From assembly GCF_041821145.1 (NCBI RefSeq), contig NZ_JBGUBC010000010.1:1-64000 (forward strand): 64,000 nucleotides of DNA, read 5' to 3'. Source of the stretch: Halopenitus sp041821145. GTDB taxonomy: Archaea; Halobacteriota; Halobacteria; Halobacteriales; Haloferacaceae. Within the stretch, counting starts at the first letter, position 1. The number at the start of each line of letters is the position of its first letter. A program made the translations under genes and the position numbers. The notes beneath the pieces are model-generated. The model searched no databases. It was given only the letters and a program-made list of their open reading frames with translations, and was not told the DNA's origin. Shown here piece by piece: positions 1-7,606 of this stretch.

Positions 1-55
1 GTATAGTATGTAGGGAAGCAACTACTCAATAAGAAGAGTAAGGAAGAGTAATAGA

Positions 56-589
56 CTAATTAGAAGTAACCCTGTTGAGGTATGTTTCCTTGGCTTCCTG
101 CCTTCGTTCTTCAAGGAACTCATTTCTAACATCGATTGAATTGAGCGCCCCCATAGCCTCAAATATCTCATAATCTTTGGCGGAATCTTGATTGTAACTG
201 TAGTAGACCTTCCGACCTTCCCGATGATAGTCTACTACATCATACGCCTCAAGGAACTCAAGAGCCTTCTCAGTCTGTCGCTTTTCTCTTATAGAGAACT
301 CAATAATATCCGACTTGGAGAGTTTCACCGTCTCATCATCGGAAATGACGGTACTATCGTAGAAATCAACTATCGTATCGTGAATGAAATGCACCAACTC
401 CTTCCCCGGCCAACTACCCTTGAAGGCCACTCCATCACGGAAATCATAGTGAGCATCAGGCGGCAGGAACTCAGTTTTACTTTCCCCGTTTGAATCGCTA
501 ATAGGGGTATTATACGTTGGATTCTTGGGCGCTACACTTTCAGAATCCGAAAAACTCTTCTTTATTGCGTTATAATCTTTGTTTGTCAT
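56..589 (-). CDS. hypothetical protein, winged-helix-like C-terminal half
   Basis: This 177-residue acidic protein has a low-complexity Ser/Asn-rich N-terminus (about residues 1-45). After residue 85 comes a predicted alpha-helical stretch (SKSDIIEFSIREK, then a long helix with TEKALEFLEAY). A short basic strand-turn-strand (HREGRKVYYSY) follows. Helix, helix and beta wing in that order are typical of winged-helix DNA-binding proteins of archaeal viruses and plasmids. The gene runs on the opposite strand to the cassette at 870-2058, with a shared promoter-like region between them, so a role as regulator of the element is reasonable but is inference. I do not recognise a named family. Confidence 0.6.
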   Translation of the reverse strand: MTNKDYNAIKKSFSDSESVAPKNPTYNTPISDSNGESKTEFLPPDAHYDFRDGVAFKGSWPGKELVHFIHDTIVDFYDSTVISDDETVKLSKSDIIEFSIREKRQTEKALEFLEAYDVVDYHREGRKVYYSYNQDSAKDYEIFEAMGALNSIDVRNEFLEERRQEAKETYLNRVTSN

Positions 590-739
590 CGATGAGTTGG
601 TGACACCTGCATTGTGGACAGGGAATTGGCGACGTGGGAAATCGCCTGTCTCATTCCCTCAGTTTGTTACGTTGGTTAGTTGTGTCTGAGTAATCCTATT
701 CCGCACTCCCATTTAAAATTGAGCAAAATGGAAGGCGAA

Positions 740-795
740 TAAGTTTATAAAATCATAAAATACTGTTAGACAGACTCGATAATAGGGATATTATC
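740..795 (+). promoter_or_regulatory. promoter-like A+T tract with a perfect inverted repeat
   Basis: A TATA-like stretch (tttataaaat, about 745-756) is followed by a perfect 7-bp inverted repeat, GATAATA (778-784), spacer GGGA, TATTATC (789-795). It lies 75-90 nt before the start of the cassette at 870. The symmetry suggests an operator for a repressor of the element, possibly the divergent gene at 56-589. A stem-loop in a leader RNA is the alternative. Confidence 0.4.
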
Positions 796-869
796 GGCTC
801 AAATTTTGAGGATTGTTCAGCAATGCTTGAAGGCTTTAAGTCGGGTTGTAACCAATTGAAAAACGACCA

Positions 870-995
870 ATGGAGAACCACAGCACGATTACGATTCCGA
901 CAGAACTCAAGACGGATTTAGAAAAGGAGAAGGGAGAATACGAAACGTGGCCCGCGTTCCTTCACTCGCGGATTGTTGAGGGGGCCAACCGATGA
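870..995 (+). CDS. 41-residue protein, ribbon-helix-helix-like
   Basis: The start MENHSTITIPTELK resembles the beta strand and first helix of a ribbon-helix-helix (CopG/Arc-type) domain. It is followed by an amphipathic helix and by TWPAFLHSRI, which resembles the second helix. Such proteins normally act as dimeric DNA binders. The stop codon overlaps the start of the next gene (ATGA at 992-995), which supports it as a real, translationally coupled gene. A different start at 822 would read through in another frame and gives an unconvincing basic peptide. The assignment is from fold pattern only. Confidence 0.6.
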   Translation: MENHSTITIPTELKTDLEKEKGEYETWPAFLHSRIVEGANR

Positions 996-1378
996 GCGGA
1001 GTTCCTGAGGCTACCTTACGGGAAGCGTTTGAGACGGTTCTTCCGGCAGACCGTGAGGATATGAGTGAAGAGGAAATGGCAGTTCATCTCGCTGAGAATA
1101 TTGGGACGCTTCAGGATTATCTCTCCGAGCGAGGATTTGAGTTGGATAAGTCCGATGAGGCTTCTCCCCGTGATATGCTAAAGTCGTTCTACGGGGCAGA
1201 TAGCGAGAATACATCCTACTTTGACCCTGAGACTGTGAACGCCGTAGAGAGCAAGTTTGAGACTCCCGATGACGTAGAAGCCGATGAAGGTTCTCCCCCG
1301 CTCTCCGTTCACTATGGCAAGTCGGTGGATACTCCCGCTTCATCGAACCGTGGCGATTCTTACCACGAATCGGGGTAG
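992..1378 (+). CDS. hypothetical acidic protein of viral-type cassette
   Basis: This is a 128-residue, very acidic protein. Its first 60 residues look helical (LREAFETVLPADRE, EEEMAVHLAENIGTLQDYL). The second half is low in predicted structure, with PETVNAVESKFETPDDVEAD and a Ser/Gly-rich tail. It overlaps the preceding 41-residue gene by ATGA and is followed after 3 nt by the next start, so the three genes are one transcriptional unit. No family is recognised. The helical head and disordered tail would fit a small virion or scaffold protein, but that is speculation. Confidence 0.6.
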   Translation: MSGVPEATLREAFETVLPADREDMSEEEMAVHLAENIGTLQDYLSERGFELDKSDEASPRDMLKSFYGADSENTSYFDPETVNAVESKFETPDDVEADEGSPPLSVHYGKSVDTPASSNRGDSYHESG

Positions 1379-1381
1379 CCA

Positions 1382-1639
1382 ATGGGGAGTGATGAGAGTG
1401 AGCCGGTCGCCAAGGTCGTAGCCGTCTACCACGACAACGGACTCACCGCTGATGACCAATTGCTGAAGCGGTCGGAAACTACGATTGAGGCTCCATCAGG
1501 TGTGTTGTATCGCTTCCGCCCGGATGGGGATGAGCGAGTGTCTGAGCCTATTGAGATTGAATCTAAGGAAGACGCCCGGTGGTTCGATGGGTTCGCGGAG
1601 TTCAAAGTGATGAGAACAAATCCCCGGTGGTCTGTTTGA
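1382..1639 (+). CDS. hypothetical 85-residue protein, beta-rich
   Basis: The protein contains alternating hydrophobic patterns typical of beta strands (AKVVAVYHDNG, GVLYRFRPDGD) and ends with AEFKVMRTNPRWSV. It sits third in the overlapping cassette. Its TGA stop overlaps a TTG start for the next gene (TTGA at 1636-1639). The size and beta-rich pattern resemble small head-tail connector or decoration proteins of haloviruses, but no specific homologue is recognised. Confidence 0.55.
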   Translation: MGSDESEPVAKVVAVYHDNGLTADDQLLKRSETTIEAPSGVLYRFRPDGDERVSEPIEIESKEDARWFDGFAEFKVMRTNPRWSV

Positions 1640-2058
1640 GCCGTCCGATTCGCCAACAGTCAATACAGGGAGCCTCAGCCGCTACTCAGGGGGAAGAATA
1701 CGCGGCTAAGGGCCACAACTCCCTTGGCCTGTTCGTAGTGGCTCAGGGTCTTGATAAAGCCGGTGGGGACGTGTTTACCGTCCGTCTTGAGGTTGAAGGC
1801 CCTCAGGGTGAATGGAGTCCCATCTACGATGATAGCGGTACTGTCATCGGGGAACTCACCGGGAGTGAAGCAGTAGATGTTGACTCCGATGGAAGCACCT
1901 ACAACGCTTTCACAGCCGTTCACGGAGTCCCTGCCCCATCCATCCGAGCGAACCTTACAGACTACACAGACGGCGGCTCAGGGTTCACAGTAGACGCCTA
2001 CGTATTGGGAGCGGGTAACGCCGGAACGGGAAGCGCCTATCTCTCCGGCTCAGTCTGA
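1636..2058 (+). CDS. hypothetical beta-sandwich protein, possible virion component
   Basis: I place the start at TTG 1636, which overlaps the previous stop and lies after a purine-rich GGTGG; an in-frame ATG at 1579 would overlap the upstream gene by 60 nt. The 140-residue product is Gly/Ala/Thr/Val-rich and almost entirely strand-like (NSLGLFVVAQGL, DVFTVRLEVEG, GFTVDAYVLGAGNAG). It lacks Cys and has no signal peptide. This texture is common in viral capsid, decoration or tail proteins, and the last position in the cassette would suit a structural gene. It could equally be an unrelated beta-sandwich protein. Confidence 0.55.
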   Translation: MSRPIRQQSIQGASAATQGEEYAAKGHNSLGLFVVAQGLDKAGGDVFTVRLEVEGPQGEWSPIYDDSGTVIGELTGSEAVDVDSDGSTYNAFTAVHGVPAPSIRANLTDYTDGGSGFTVDAYVLGAGNAGTGSAYLSGSV

Positions 2059-2131
2059 ATCTCTCTCGCTCACAATGACCGGAGAACAGAACCTCAATGA
2101 CGTGAGCGTTCGATTCGATTAAAACCTGAAT

Positions 2132-2635
2132 CTATTTGTTATGCTCAACGTGGAGCGAACCATCACCTTGCATAAATCCGTGTTCATTCTCCATTTCCCA
2201 ACGCCGCCTTTCATACCGGTATTGAATCCAATCATCTTCCTGCCCAACCCGCTCAAATCCTTGTTTCTCAAATAACTTCTGAGAAGCGGTATTGTCAACG
2301 TGTATCTCTGCGCTAAATTCCCCATAGCGTCCTTGAAGGGCCTTTTCTAAGGCTTCCGAAGCAATACCCTTCCCCCATAGATGCTTTTCTCCAATGTATA
2401 TTCCAACGTCCCCATCAGCGGCCAAGGAGACTACCCCGGCAGGGGTACTCGGATATTCAATTATCAAATCCGTCCTATCATCCGGTCGGGATTGGAACCA
2501 ATCAACGTGGTCGTGCCAATCTAACGGTTCATCCTGATTTCGGAACCATTGGTAGATATCGGGGTCATTTCTCCATTGAAACATCCGGTCAATATCTTGT
2601 CTATTAGCCGGGCGTAGCGATACTGAACGTTCCAT
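2132..2635 (-). CDS. GNAT-family N-acetyltransferase (RimJ/RimL type)
   Basis: The 167-residue protein starts with SLRPANRQDIDRMFQWRNDP, the usual first strand and helix of RimJ/RimL- and PseH-like acetyltransferases. It continues to the acetyl-CoA loop (HLWGKGIASEAL, the Gly-x-Gly-x-Ala region) and ends with the conserved segment HVDNTASQKLFEKQGFERVG. The family moves an acetyl group from acetyl-CoA to an amine, often a protein N-terminus, an antibiotic or a sugar; the substrate here is unknown. An upstream in-frame GTG at 2674 would add 13 residues outside the fold. It lies inside the A+T-rich element and points away from the truncated nth gene, so it is probably cargo. Confidence 0.8.
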   Translation of the reverse strand: MERSVSLRPANRQDIDRMFQWRNDPDIYQWFRNQDEPLDWHDHVDWFQSRPDDRTDLIIEYPSTPAGVVSLAADGDVGIYIGEKHLWGKGIASEALEKALQGRYGEFSAEIHVDNTASQKLFEKQGFERVGQEDDWIQYRYERRRWEMENEHGFMQGDGSLHVEHNK

Positions 2636-2866
2636 ACCATCTTCATTCTTAGCCGTGTTATTGATTGTTTCCACAAATCAGCCTTTTCAGTTCTAACGGC
2701 TATTCACCATCTTGTCGGAAGGCCAATATACTCAATTTGTCAATATCTGATTTGCCCCAAATCGCTATACGGCAGTTGATTTTCGGCAGTTCCCTACCTT
2801 TGCGTAGAGATGAACCCCCAATTTCACCGCTCAGACCGCCGATTTGAGTATAGTAAGTATATAGAT

Positions 2867-3406
2867 TCAGGCTGTCTTGACGGGAAAGACGCCGTCGCGG
2901 CCGCCGGCGAAAAGCAGGACGCAGTCGGCCGTCTTCGGCCCAACACCGTCGATCGAGAGCAGCGTCTCACGAACCGTCCCGGGGTCCCCCGCAGCGACGA
3001 ACGCGTCGAAGTCACCCGTCGAGCCGAACTCCGTGAGGACACACGCGGCAGCTTCCGTGAGAACCTTCGACTTCCGGTTGTAGAGCCCAGCAGCGGCGAT
3101 CGTCTCGGCCAGCTCGTCACGGTCGGCCGACGCGAGGGTCTCGGCCAGTTCCTCGGCGGGACCGTACCGATTCATCAGGGAGTCGTGGGCGGGCTGGCTC
3201 GCGACGTCCGAGGTGTTCTGTGAGAGGATCGTCCGGACGAGACATTCGAATCCGTCCCGGCCGCCGTAGGCCGTCTGCCAGTACAACTCGCCGAGTTTAT
3301 CGACGATCGCCTCCGTGCGGCAGCTCCCGTCACCGGGTTCGAAGGATGCCGACTGAGCGCCGCCCGCGGCACCGCCGCTTATGTTTTCGTCGGGTTCCTC
3401 ACTCAT
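2867..3406 (-). pseudogene. nth: endonuclease III, C-terminally truncated
   Basis: The product matches the HhH-GPD DNA glycosylase/AP-lyase family. It has the helical N-terminal half (FECLVRTILSQNTSD, the conserved SQNTSD segment) and the helix-hairpin-helix (LLSIDGVGPKTADCVLLF). In a full enzyme GVFPV is followed by Asp-Thr-His-Val, where the Asp is catalytic, and then by about 70 residues ending in a four-Cys iron-sulfur loop. Here the frame reads VFPV-KTA-stop, so the catalytic Asp and the whole cluster domain are absent. The break coincides with the change to A+T-rich sequence. ATG at 3406 is preferred to TTG 3433. Base-excision activity is expected to be lost unless another nth copy exists. 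Confidence 0.8.
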
Positions 3407-3451
3407 TGCGGGATCGTTCGCCGTCCCGACCAAAAGGGGTTCGCGTCCCGC

Positions 3452-3889
3452 TTACGACTTGACGGCAAGACGCAGCGTACACTCGGCGCCTTCGGCGAGT
3501 GCCGCGACGAGGTCCCGATTGAGGTCGGCGGCGGCTGCGTCGGCCTCCACCATGATCGTCCGGTCGTCGACGTACGTGCTCGTGCGACCGACGGCGGAGC
3601 GGTCGTCGTCGAAGGTGAGATCGGGATGGCCTGAGCCGACGATCGTCTCCTCGTGGGTCCGATCATCGTCCTCGACGATGAGCGTCGCCGTGATGGTCGC
3701 CTCGTGGCTGCGACAGGCCCGCTTGAACGCCGGATCGAACTCCTGGGGAGTCGTCGTGGCCTCGATCGCGAGGATGCAGTCGCCGGCAGGCGTGAGCCAG
3801 TCGTCGCTCGTCACCTCGAACGTGCTCGTGTGCTCGGCCCGGACGTGTTCGTGGCCGTGCGCGTTGATCGTCTCCACGAGATCGGTCAT
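3452..3889 (-). CDS. DUF371 family protein
   Basis: The 145-residue product starts MTDLVETINAHGHEHV and contains the features I associate with the archaeal DUF371 family: an N-terminal HGHEHVRAEH segment, DWLTPAGDCILAIEA and a C-terminal beta-rich part. The family is almost confined to archaea and its function is unknown. An upstream in-frame ATG at 4012 would add 41 residues with no conserved character. The gene sits 45 nt before the truncated nth on the same strand, so the two were probably co-transcribed before nth was broken. Confidence 0.75.
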   Translation of the reverse strand: MTDLVETINAHGHEHVRAEHTSTFEVTSDDWLTPAGDCILAIEATTTPQEFDPAFKRACRSHEATITATLIVEDDDRTHEETIVGSGHPDLTFDDDRSAVGRTSTYVDDRTIMVEADAAAADLNRDLVAALAEGAECTLRLAVKS

Positions 3890-4281
3890 ACCGTCGTGTC
3901 CGAGACGACTCCCGAAAGTGGTTCGGATCCAGCCATCGGCAATTCGACTCGTCGAGCGATCCAACGTCAAACCGCTGACCGAATCGGATCGCGGAACGTG
4001 TCGCCCCGACAATGTGATAGCTGACCATGGGTATCCGTGTCATTTATAACAGGAGGAAATTCAGTCGAGACCGTCGAAACGCCAGATACGAGCAGTATGG
4101 TACCCATTTTCACACTCTCTATCACCGAAGTATTTATATGTGGCAAGGAGCAATTGACTAGTACCAGAACGCCTCCGGCGCTGGTGGAACAGCACGACGA
4201 ATGATCGGGAGTTCTTATCCACGGTCGGACGCAACGGAGCGAGCGTCTGCCATATCCGGAGCGGTGATGGAGTGATAAAAA
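3890..4281. other. intergenic region with likely divergent promoters
   Basis: No convincing gene lies in these 392 bases. A good TATA-like box, gtatttatatg, is at about 4130-4140, roughly 150 nt before the coiled-coil gene on the plus strand. Short ATG frames at 4138 and 4201 encode only 7 and 23 residues and show no codon bias. The region may give the coiled-coil gene an unusually long leader. Confidence 0.4.
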
Positions 4282-5205
4282 ATGGTAACGAAACAGGAAG
4301 TCATCGAGCAGTACGATATCGAATCACTTGCGGACACGGACAACATCGATCTTTCCGAGGACGACCTCGAAAACGGATCGAAAGGACAGCTAATCAAACG
4401 TGCAGGCCAGCTACGGGATCGACGGAACGATCTGAACCAAATGGCCTCCGAACGGGCATCCAAGCGCGACGACCTCAACGCGAAAACTCGCGAGAAGGTC
4501 GACGAGGCTCAGGAACACCGCGAGAAGCGCGACGAGCTCAACGAGCAGGTTCAAGAGCACAAAGAGAGCCGTAACGAACTCAACGCCGAGGCCAACGAGC
4601 TCTTCGACCAGGTCGAAGAGATGAAACAGGACCTCGAGTTGAACGAGGGCAAATCGATCGAGGAGCTCAAAGAGGAGATCGAGGACCTCGAATTCCGCCA
4701 GCAGACGGAGGTTCTTTCCGCTGAGGACGAACGCGAACTCATCGAGCAGATCGAGGAGAAACGCGAGAAGCTCGCGGAGAAGAAGGACAAGGTACAGGAC
4801 ACGGGTGAACTCGAGGATCTCATCGAGGAGGCCGAGGAAGTCCGATCGGAGGCGTCGAAACACCACAAGAAGGTGACCGAACTCGCGGACAAGGCCCAGG
4901 AACACCACAACCAGATGATCGAGGCCTACCGCGAGGCTGACGACATCCGCGACGAGGCCGACGAGGTTCACGAACTCTTCGTGGAGGCCCAGGAGGCGGC
5001 CGACCGACATCACGAGGACTTCGTCCGCGTGCAAAAGCGACTCCGTGAACTCGACAAAAAGGAGGAGGAGGAGCGCAAGGACGAACGTGCGGAGAAACGC
5101 GAAGAGGAGAAGGAGGAGGCCGAGGAGATCTACCAGAAGTTCAAGGAAGGCGAGACTCTCGACACCGAGGACCTGATGAAGCTCCAGAAGACGGGACTTC
5201 TCTAG
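4282..5205 (+). CDS. archaeal coiled-coil protein (COG1340-like)
   Basis: Almost the whole 307-residue protein is a charged alpha-helical coiled coil with repeated E/K/R/L heptads. There is a small globular N-terminus (VTKQEVIEQYDIESLADTD) and a conserved short tail (GETLDTEDLMKLQKTGLL). It corresponds to a widespread archaeal coiled-coil family, sometimes misannotated as phosphoserine phosphatase; it has no DxDGT phosphatase motif. Its precise function is not known to me. A structural or RNA/ribosome-associated role would fit the architecture. It stands alone, followed by a T-rich stretch (5215-5245) that probably ends transcription. Confidence 0.75.
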   Translation: MVTKQEVIEQYDIESLADTDNIDLSEDDLENGSKGQLIKRAGQLRDRRNDLNQMASERASKRDDLNAKTREKVDEAQEHREKRDELNEQVQEHKESRNELNAEANELFDQVEEMKQDLELNEGKSIEELKEEIEDLEFRQQTEVLSAEDERELIEQIEEKREKLAEKKDKVQDTGELEDLIEEAEEVRSEASKHHKKVTELADKAQEHHNQMIEAYREADDIRDEADEVHELFVEAQEAADRHHEDFVRVQKRLRELDKKEEEERKDERAEKREEEKEEAEEIYQKFKEGETLDTEDLMKLQKTGLL

Positions 5206-5317
5206 ACGACGGTTTCGGATTCCCTTTCTTTTCGTCTTTTTCGATCACATCGAGTGACCACGTTTGACGTGGTCGCACCGACGCCGATCCAACTCGCCAT
5301 CGATTGACGAACGCGGG

Positions 5318-5322
5318 TTTTT
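5318..5322 (+). promoter_or_regulatory. TATA box for sppA (leaderless)
   Basis: The sequence gggttttta centres 28 nt before the sppA start at 5348. This is the spacing expected when transcription begins at or next to the start codon, and it supports that start over the upstream frame at 5264. Confidence 0.55.
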
Positions 5323-5347
5323 AGCCGATGCCGGCGAACGGATCGAT

Positions 5348-6364
5348 ATGACCGTTCGAAGCGATCGACTCCGCGACGTCGCCGTCGTGGTGGGAACGCT
5401 CGCGATCGCCGTCGTGGCGGTGAGTGCCGGCTGGTTTCTCTTCGTCACGATTCCCGACGACGGATCCCAACTCGCCGGCGTCCTGTTAGTGATCTTCACC
5501 GGGCTCGCGGCCGTCAAAGCCGGGAACTCGCTTCTCTCGGAACTACTCGATGACTACGACGTCGCGGCGGTCGCAGTCGACACTCCCATCGTCCGCGAGG
5601 GCGGTCGATCCGTTCCGCTCTCGGCACCGATCAGGCCGACTGCCGACGAGATCATCGGCGAAATCAACCGAGCCGACCAGGATCCGAACGTCGAGGCGCT
5701 TCTCGTTCGACTCGACACGCCCGGCGGGGAGGTGCTACCGAGTGAGGACATCAGACGGGCCGTCGACCGGTTCGATGGACCGACGATCGCCCATGCGGGC
5801 GACGTCTGTGCCTCCGGCGGCTACTGGATCGCCGCGGGCTGTGAGGAGATATGGGCCCACGAGGCGAGCCTGGTCGGATCGATCGGGGTCCGCGGCTCAC
5901 GCCCGAACGCGGCCGAACTGGCGGAGAAGCTCGGCATCCGGTATGAACAGCTCGCCGCCGGCGAGTTCAAGGAGGCGGGCAACCCCCTCTCGGAGATGGA
6001 CGACGAGGAGCGTGCCTACCTCCAGGGGATCGTCGACGACCTGTACGCGCAGTTCGTCGAGACGGTAAGCGAGGGGCGCGATCTGGATCCCGAAACGGTT
6101 CGCGAGACGGAAGCGCGAGTGTTCCTCGGCGAGGAGGCCAAAGAGTGGGGGCTCGTGGACGAGATCGGGACGGATGCGGACGTCGAAACCCGACTCTCCG
6201 ACCGCCTCGACCGTCCGGTCGAGATTCGGGAGTTCTCGCCGGAACGGGGGCTCGCTGATCGGCTCCAGGCCGGCGCTCGGTCGGTCGCCTACGGGCTCGG
6301 TGCCGGGGTCGCAAGCGTCGTCTCCGATGAATCCGCAAGCGAGATCGACGTCCGAGTACGGTAG
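5348..6364 (+). CDS. sppA: signal peptide peptidase SppA, S49 family
   Basis: The 338-residue membrane serine protease has two N-terminal hydrophobic segments (about residues 10-32 and 38-56) and then an S49 domain facing outward. The nucleophilic Ser is in CASGGYWIAAG and the general-base Lys is in AGEFKEAGNPLSEM, the Ser-Lys dyad of SppA. SVGxxG-like spacing is kept in LVGSIGVRG. The family degrades remnant signal peptides and small membrane peptides. The TATA box 28 nt upstream selects ATG 5348. It is convergent with rtcA on the other strand, with 65 nt between them. Confidence 0.88.
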   Translation: MTVRSDRLRDVAVVVGTLAIAVVAVSAGWFLFVTIPDDGSQLAGVLLVIFTGLAAVKAGNSLLSELLDDYDVAAVAVDTPIVREGGRSVPLSAPIRPTADEIIGEINRADQDPNVEALLVRLDTPGGEVLPSEDIRRAVDRFDGPTIAHAGDVCASGGYWIAAGCEEIWAHEASLVGSIGVRGSRPNAAELAEKLGIRYEQLAAGEFKEAGNPLSEMDDEERAYLQGIVDDLYAQFVETVSEGRDLDPETVRETEARVFLGEEAKEWGLVDEIGTDADVETRLSDRLDRPVEIREFSPERGLADRLQAGARSVAYGLGAGVASVVSDESASEIDVRVR

Positions 6365-6429
6365 TTGATACCGCACTCCAGTCCAGGGAACCGCGAGAAA
6401 TACGGCCGCTCCGCGAACCACTCGTTCGG

Positions 6430-7506
6430 CTACGTGATCTCCATCCCCGGCGATCGAAGGATCGTGCCGCCGTCCGCTCGATCCTCACGGGAGACGGTCA
6501 GGCCGAACGGCTCAAGCAGTTCGATACTTGAGGTCACGTGGTCGGTCACGGTCGGGATGGCCACCTCGCCGCCGGCGATCGCGAGGGGAACCACCAGTTG
6601 GTCGGCGAGGTATCGGTCGACCGCACCGAACGAATCGACGAACCGATCGAATCGGTCGACAGCTTCGCTTGCGACCTCCTCGGACGGCGTTCCGGGTTCG
6701 CCGAGCGCCGATGCACCCACAGCCGGCCGGATTCCGGAGACGTCGCCATTCGGGCCCGGTACGGTCGCGGGGAGATCACCTCGGATCGTGATGACTGCTC
6801 CGGGGTTCTTGGTTGACGTGTATTCGATCACGCGCTCGCCAACGTCGTGGCCGTTCTCGGAAAGTGCGTCCGTCGCCGTCGCCGCCATTCGCTCCGCGAC
6901 CTCCGCATCCGCAAGCGACTCCTCGGCGATGGCGTACACGCGAGCCCCCCGAACGTCCGCCGTTGCGGCCGCTCCGGCCAACCCGATCGGTTCGATCTCG
7001 CTCGGGAAGATCGAAAGCGTCGCGGCGCCGCCACCTTTGGGGTAGAATCCTCGACGCTTGAGGTCGACGGCCGCGCCGAATCCGAACCGCCGAAGCAGTG
7101 GCAACTTCACGCGACGCAGATACGCAAAGGGCGGCGACCATGCCACGTCGGTTCCACCGGCAGCTCGAAGTCGGATGGGGGCCTCCGCAACCGACGCCAT
7201 GGGGAGAATGGTCTCGAAGAGGAGGGTCAGACTCCCGGCAGTACCGATCTCGACCGAGTGGTGCCCACCCGTGATCTGGCCCGGATCGAACTCCACGGTC
7301 CGATCACCCGGATCCGCACCGTCGATCGTCGCGTCCGCGACTGCGGCGGCGGCCCGGACCGCCGTCGCGTGTTGGATCTTCAGCCCGGGATTTTCGCGGG
7401 CACCGCGAACGTCCTCGATCCGGATCGGCGTGTCAGTGATGGCGGATAGCGCGATCGCCGACCGTAACAGCTGGCCGCCGCCCGCGCTCCCGTCGATCTC
7501 GATCAT
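6430..7506 (-). CDS. rtcA: RNA 3'-terminal phosphate cyclase
   Basis: RtcA converts a 3'-phosphate RNA end to a 2',3'-cyclic phosphate through enzyme-AMP and RNA-AMP intermediates. The start MIEIDGSAGGGQLLRSA, the internal PGLKIQHATAV segment, the GGTDV motif and RRGFYPKGGG are hallmark RtcA blocks. The His in TVTDHVTSSIELL near the C-terminus is the expected adenylated nucleophile. The length of about 358 residues is normal. ATG 7506 is chosen over 7515 because family members begin directly with the beta strand IEIDGS. It is divergent from the DUF373 gene, with about 100 nt between the starts. Confidence 0.9.
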   Translation of the reverse strand: MIEIDGSAGGGQLLRSAIALSAITDTPIRIEDVRGARENPGLKIQHATAVRAAAAVADATIDGADPGDRTVEFDPGQITGGHHSVEIGTAGSLTLLFETILPMASVAEAPIRLRAAGGTDVAWSPPFAYLRRVKLPLLRRFGFGAAVDLKRRGFYPKGGGAATLSIFPSEIEPIGLAGAAATADVRGARVYAIAEESLADAEVAERMAATATDALSENGHDVGERVIEYTSTKNPGAVITIRGDLPATVPGPNGDVSGIRPAVGASALGEPGTPSEEVASEAVDRFDRFVDSFGAVDRYLADQLVVPLAIAGGEVAIPTVTDHVTSSIELLEPFGLTVSREDRADGGTILRSPGMEIT

Positions 7507-7576
7507 GGGATGCATCCGGCTGCGAGGGGCAAGACCTTGTCGTCGTTTCGACTACAGGAGACGGCGACCGTGTGGG

Positions 7577-7582
7577 TTTTTA
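7577..7582 (+). promoter_or_regulatory. TATA box for DUF373 gene (leaderless GTG)
   Basis: gggtttttacc is centred about 28 nt before GTG 7607. Together with the family's usual N-terminus this selects the GTG as the start, rather than an ATG farther up or down. Confidence 0.5.
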
Positions 7583-7606
7583 CCCCGGCCGAACGTGTCA
7601 TCGATC

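Larger units (their letters stand above)
1..2885. mobile_element. A+T-rich integrated accessory element (right part only)
   Basis: The first 2.9 kb is visibly richer in A+T than everything to its right and uses different codons (many TTT, AAT, GAA and TCT). It holds short genes with 1-4 nt overlaps, as in viral cassettes, plus one GNAT gene. The change in composition falls within an endonuclease III reading frame that stops early near 2867, so the right boundary is probably close to 2885. I see no integrase, tRNA target or clear attachment repeat; the left boundary lies outside the window. It could be a provirus, an integrated plasmid remnant or the scar of a deletion. Confidence 0.55.

Noticed and set aside
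822..920. 32-codon frame starting at 822 in place of the 870 gene
   Set aside because: It yields a basic random-looking peptide, whereas the 870 frame has an RHH pattern and a coupled stop.
2075..2122. 15-codon ORF (MTGEQNLNDVSVRFD) after the viral-type cassette
   Set aside because: Too short and without a ribosome binding site. It may be the truncated start of a lost gene, but this cannot be supported.
4282..5205. phosphoserine phosphatase label for the coiled-coil gene
   Set aside because: No DxDGT or other HAD motif is present; the protein is a coiled coil throughout. The real serB-like gene is at 62452.
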